Origin: Streptococcus sp. DD13
Lineage (GTDB): Bacteria; Bacillota; Bacilli; Lactobacillales; Streptococcaceae
Direction: 5' to 3'
DNA length: 44,080 bases
Assembly: GCF_001578875.1 (NCBI RefSeq)
Contig: NZ_KQ969506.1
Span: 973,979-1,018,058 of the forward strand
The first letter of the stretch is position 1; each line of letters opens with the position of its first letter. The translations under genes and the position numbers were made by a program. Shown here in pieces: positions 41,506-44,080 of the stretch. The notes beneath the pieces are model-generated. The model was not told where the DNA came from and searched no databases. It saw only the letters and a list, made by a program, of their open reading frames with translations.

Positions 41506-41814
41506 TCACGGCAATTCAATTTGGAGGAATTTACAAGGAGTGATGGCGTTTAGGGAGTGAAGTTGCTGAGCAGCGATACTGAGGAGTTCCCCAGTCTCTA
41601 AGATCTCCACAGTCCCTTCCTCCAGCGTGACTGCTAGCCGGCCTTCCAATACTTGAAGGAGTTTGGGCTGAGGACTGGTTTCCTTGCTGATACTTTCCTT
41701 CTGATCCATGGCATAGAGGGTCACAGAGGAGATGATCCCTAGTCTTTTTGACAGGGATCGGCTGACGATTTGCTCCTCATGGTAGGTAACCAACTGCTTG
41801 AGTTCAGCCTTCAT
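41506..41814 (-). CDS. Small cupin-domain protein (second of two)
   Basis: A 102-residue single-domain cupin: LLQVLEGRLAVTLEEGTVEIL and GELLSIAAQQLHSLNAI give the beta-barrel strands. The first motif lacks the usual HxH metal ligands, so metal binding is doubtful. It shares its layout with the preceding cupin (EEQ near the start, a VQRR/SKRLG region) and overlaps it by 11 bases, so the pair likely arose by duplication and may form a heterodimer. It belongs to the operon with the methyltransferase. The substrate is unknown. Confidence 0.8.
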   Translation of the reverse strand: MKAELKQLVTYHEEQIVSRSLSKRLGIISSVTLYAMDQKESISKETSPQPKLLQVLEGRLAVTLEEGTVEILETGELLSIAAQQLHSLNAITPCKFLQIELP

Positions 41815-42154
41815 GGTCTACCTCCGGTTTTACGACAACCAGTAGCATCTGAAAGGCTTTTTGCGCATAGAGCGCATGAGGGACATTGGCTGGCATCACG
41901 ATGGTCTCTCCAGCATGGACTAGATATTCGTTCTGATCAATCGTAATCTTGGCAACACCTGACAAGACATTGACCATGGCGTCTCCTGGAGAGGTGTGCC
42001 GACCGATTTCTTGGTCTTTATCCAGTGAAAAGATGGTCATCCCAAGATCTCTTCGTTGCACCAAGGTTTTAGAGAGCATTTGCTCTTCTTCAATTGGAAC
42101 CAGCTTTTTCAAGTCCAGTACCCTTGCCTGATCAAGTTTTTCAATATAAACCAT
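41804..42154 (-). CDS. Cupin-domain protein (first of two)
   Basis: A 116-residue cupin with both motifs: IGRHTSPGDAMVNVLSGVAKI (a conserved His and the G strand) and GETIVMPANVPHALYAQ with a conserved His near 95. It probably binds a metal or small ligand in the cytoplasm. It lies 11 bases after the methyltransferase and overlaps the second cupin. Function is unknown. The cupin-methyltransferase grouping suggests modification or sensing of a small molecule (inference). Confidence 0.85.
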   Translation of the reverse strand: MVYIEKLDQARVLDLKKLVPIEEEQMLSKTLVQRRDLGMTIFSLDKDQEIGRHTSPGDAMVNVLSGVAKITIDQNEYLVHAGETIVMPANVPHALYAQKAFQMLLVVVKPEVDHEG

Positions 42155-42165
42155 CCTTATCTCCT

Positions 42166-42921
42166 TTATTTGACTGAGCAGACAGCGATATAGCGCAAGT
42201 CTTTTCCTGTTTTGTTAAAAAACGTGTACATTTTCGTGAATTGCTGACGATTTTCACGTTTAAAGCCATTGTAGAGGATCTTACAAGTCCCCCACAAGCC
42301 CTCATCCTTAATCATCCCCCTAGTCGACATGAGGGTCATCTTCCCATATTGGGCTGTCACCTTTGAAAATCCATTGGTGCGAAACAGCTCCTGCCACTTG
42401 TCTACGTGAAGGGGCTCCACGTTGACATGGATGGTCTGGCTCAGTTGGGATAGTTTTTCTTCCATATGCTCTGCTTCATAGGAGACATCATGGGTCAGGA
42501 GACGGCCACCAGGCTTGAGCACACGAAGATATTCTTGGATAGCTTTCGACTTAGCCTCCCCTCTTAGCATCGTCAGCATGGCTTCGTTGATGACGATATC
42601 AAAGGAGTTATCTGGAAAAGGAAGCTTCATTGCATTGCCCTGCTGCACCTGGATCAAGTCCTCTAGACCAGCCTCTGTGATATTGCGCCGAGCCTTGTCC
42701 AAAGCCTTGGAATCCATATCAACGCCTGTAATGTGGCAACCATAAGTCTGGGCCAACTCGATAGAGGTGGTACACATGTTACAGGCTACTTCTAGAACCT
42801 GACTCTCCTTGGAAAAGCGTCCGTGTTCAATCAGCCAGTTGGTTGCCGTGATCCCTCCAGGACGTAAGCGTTTTTTCCCTAACTTAGCAAGGAAATTATG
42901 TCCTACTTCTTTTTTGGCCAT
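42166..42921 (-). CDS. Class I SAM-dependent methyltransferase with unusual motif I
   Basis: A 251-residue methyltransferase. The Rossmann-type core has motif I VLEVACNMCTTSIELAQ, the acidic ribose-binding residue in ITGVDMDSKAL, post-motif AMKLPFPDNSFDIVINEAML and motif III VLKPGGRLLTHD. Motif I is odd, with two cysteines (CNMC) where the usual glycine-rich loop GCGxG lies. The fold is clear but the methyl acceptor is not. The N-terminal GHNFLAKLGKKRLRPGG is family specific. It heads an operon with two cupins. AAAGGAGAC precedes the ATG. An inverted repeat lies about 60-80 bases upstream of it. Confidence 0.88.
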   Translation of the reverse strand: MAKKEVGHNFLAKLGKKRLRPGGITATNWLIEHGRFSKESQVLEVACNMCTTSIELAQTYGCHITGVDMDSKALDKARRNITEAGLEDLIQVQQGNAMKLPFPDNSFDIVINEAMLTMLRGEAKSKAIQEYLRVLKPGGRLLTHDVSYEAEHMEEKLSQLSQTIHVNVEPLHVDKWQELFRTNGFSKVTAQYGKMTLMSTRGMIKDEGLWGTCKILYNGFKRENRQQFTKMYTFFNKTGKDLRYIAVCSVK

Positions 42922-42978
42922 ATCAAGTCTCCTTTTGTGTGAAAGTGTTTTCTCTATATTTTATCATAATTTTCAGAT

Positions 42979-43001
42979 AAAACTCAGAAAATATGAGTTT
43001 T
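42979..43001. promoter_or_regulatory. Perfect inverted repeat upstream of the methyltransferase operon
   Basis: AAAACTCA (42979-42986) and TGAGTTTT (42994-43001) around a 7-base spacer, just upstream of a TAAAAT/TATGAT -10-like region on the minus strand. It could be an operator or, with its U-rich end, a weak terminator. The role is uncertain. Confidence 0.4.
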
Positions 43002-43110
43002 CGATATCCTTTAACTTAGAGACTTTTACTGACACACTCCACCAAGCTTGAATAGAACAAGAGGACCCATCTGATACAAGCCCCACTCCCTAGCTGGTTT
43101 CCCTTCTTTC

Positions 43111-43147
43111 TAAAAGAAAAATCCCCAACAGACACTGTTGAGGATTT
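43111..43147 (-). terminator. clpE terminator
   Basis: On the minus strand AAATCCTCAACAG pairs with CTGTTGGGGATTT (43147-43119), followed by TTCTTTTAG. It lies 26 bases after the clpE stop. Confidence 0.85.
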
Positions 43148-43172
43148 GAACACCTAGAGGATTGGGACTGAA

Positions 43173-44080
43173 TTAGTTTTCTTCTGAGCGTTTTTCACGG
43201 ATGACAATGTCCCCGTCAACCACATCTGCCTGAAGTTGCTTAGCCTCAATGTGGTCTAGGTAGAAATCTGTCACCTTATCTCGGATTTGGCTTTCGATCA
43301 CCCGACGGAGTGGGCGAGCCCCCATGGCCTTGTCGTAGCCTTCTTCCATGAGGAGATCTTTGGCCCCTTCAGTCACTTCCAGATGGATATCCTTTTTGCT
43401 CAAGGTTTGGTTGACCTGATCGAGCATCAAGTCCACGATGGCTTTTAGGTCCTCCTTGTCCAAGTGCTTAAACTCGATGACCCCATTAAAGCGGTTGAGA
43501 AACTCTGGTCGGAAGTAGGGAGCAATCCGATCCATGATCGCCACGTTGTCTCCTTCATCTTCTGTCTCTCCAGTAGCGTAGCCAAATCCGGCATTGGAGG
43601 TCGCGATGATAATAGTATTTTTGAAGTTGACGACATTGCCTTGACCATCTGTCAAGTGCCCATCATCCAGCACTTGCAAGAGCAGGGTGATGACCTGTGG
43701 ATCTGCCTTTTCAATCTCGTCCAGAAGGACAATCGAGTAAGGATTGCGACGAACACGCTCAGTCAAAGTATGGGAATTGTCATCGTAGCCCACATAGCCA
43801 GCTGTCGTCCCGATCAGCTTGGACACCGCGGTCCGGTCGCTGTACTCGGACATATCTAGACGGATGATGGCATCCTTGTTGCCAAAGAGATCAATAGCGA
43901 GTTGTTTGGCCAACTCAGTCTTTCCGACACCAGTCGGTCCGACAAAGAGGAAGCTACCGATTGGGCGATTGCCATCGTCAAAGCCGGCCCGATTGCGACG
44001 GATGGCCTTGGACACCGCTTCAACCGCAACGTTTTGACCGATGACCTTGGCTTCCAGACGATCTTTGAGACCTTTTAAGC
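43173..44080 (-). CDS. clpE: ATP-dependent Clp protease ATP-binding subunit ClpE, 5' part outside window
   Basis: The C-terminal 302 codons of a Clp/HSP100 unfoldase. The frame is open to the right edge ([19 protein letters not shown]) and includes the whole second AAA+ module: Walker [10 protein letters not shown], Walker [11 protein letters not shown], sensor 1 IIIATSNAG, the arginine region [11 protein letters not shown] and sensor 2 [10 protein letters not shown]. The [18 protein letters not shown] segment and short C-terminus point to ClpE rather than ClpC or ClpB. It partners ClpP in stress proteolysis. Its promoter and any CtsR operator are beyond the window. The N-terminal zinc finger that would prove ClpE is also outside, so the symbol rests on the C-terminal sequence. 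Confidence 0.86.
   Translation of the reverse strand, partial: LKGLKDRLEAKVIGQNVAVEAVSKAIRRNRAGFDDGNRPIGSFLFVGPTGVGKTELAKQLAIDLFGNKDAIIRLDMSEYSDRTAVSKLIGTTAGYVGYDDNSHTLTERVRRNPYSIVLLDEIEKADPQVITLLLQVLDDGHLTDGQGNVVNFKNTIIIATSNAGFGYATGETEDEGDNVAIMDRIAPYFRPEFLNRFNGVIEFKHLDKEDLKAIVDLMLDQVNQTLSKKDIHLEVTEGAKDLLMEEGYDKAMGARPLRRVIESQIRDKVTDFYLDHIEAKQLQADVVDGDIVIREKRSEEN

Noticed and set aside
1..44080. CRISPR arrays, tRNA, rRNA, prophage or intact insertion sequences
   Set aside because: Looked for regular short repeats, tRNA-like cloverleaf ends and transposase or integrase motifs. None was seen.

Overview
The window looks like a chromosomal segment of a low-to-moderate GC oral (viridans-group) Streptococcus. 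The evidence is gene content: a two-subunit glycyl-tRNA synthetase behind a T-box, a metQ / M20 peptidase / metN / metI operon, a SpNOX-type NADPH oxidase, clpE, and a type VII secretion (T7SS, LXG) effector locus. The species is not fixed by anything I can read here. No tRNA, rRNA, CRISPR array or intact insertion sequence was seen.

Layout. 1-2944 (minus): glyS (partial) and glyQ behind a glycine T-box, with a duplicated glyQ start region inside the leader. 3065-6682: an OmpR-type response regulator and a frameshifted histidine kinase (plus), convergent with a BcrA-type ATPase and an ABC-2 permease (minus). 6907-7079: a 173-bp structured repeat that recurs at 41226-41398, with a 72-bp fragment at 18814-18885. 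7282-13324 (minus): methionine uptake operon metQ, M20 peptidase, metN (frameshifted), metI, followed by an L-2-hydroxyisocaproate dehydrogenase and an aldo/keto reductase. 13506-14192: a C26 amidotransferase-like hydrolase. 14427-18487 (minus): a MarR repressor with two visible operators, driving a heterodimeric ABC exporter.

18975-30582 (minus) is the accessory region. It is a visibly AT-rich island of LXG polymorphic-toxin debris and immunity genes. At least four toxin-derived pieces are present: a glycine-zipper C-terminus, an LXG protein that has lost its start, a nuclease-like C-terminus with a frameshift, and a 44-codon toxin tail. Around them lie mostly intact candidate immunity genes (GAD-like/Tdi1-like, YezG/DUF600, DUF443-like, and several multi-pass membrane families with paralogous pairs) and two DUF4176 genes, one broken by a stop. 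No EssC, EsxA or other secretion-core gene is in the window. I read it as a store of immunity genes and silent toxin cassettes.

30843-36064 (minus): a five-gene oligopeptide ABC importer (SBP, two permeases, two ATPases). 36285-37001: YebC. 37606-38451 (plus): a VOC-family protein. 38728-41225 (plus): a flavin electron-transfer operon: SpNOX-like oxidase, membrane-anchored FMN-binding protein, and the ApbE flavin transferase. 41506-42921 (minus): a methyltransferase and two cupins. 43173-44080 (minus): the 3' end of clpE.

A recurrent anomaly: three separate genes (histidine kinase, metN, a T7SS immunity gene) are each exactly one base short, and in each the frame is restored if a run of six A (coding strand, or six T) were seven. 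This is either homopolymer sequencing error or real slippage or phase variation, and it needs resolving before these genes are called dead.
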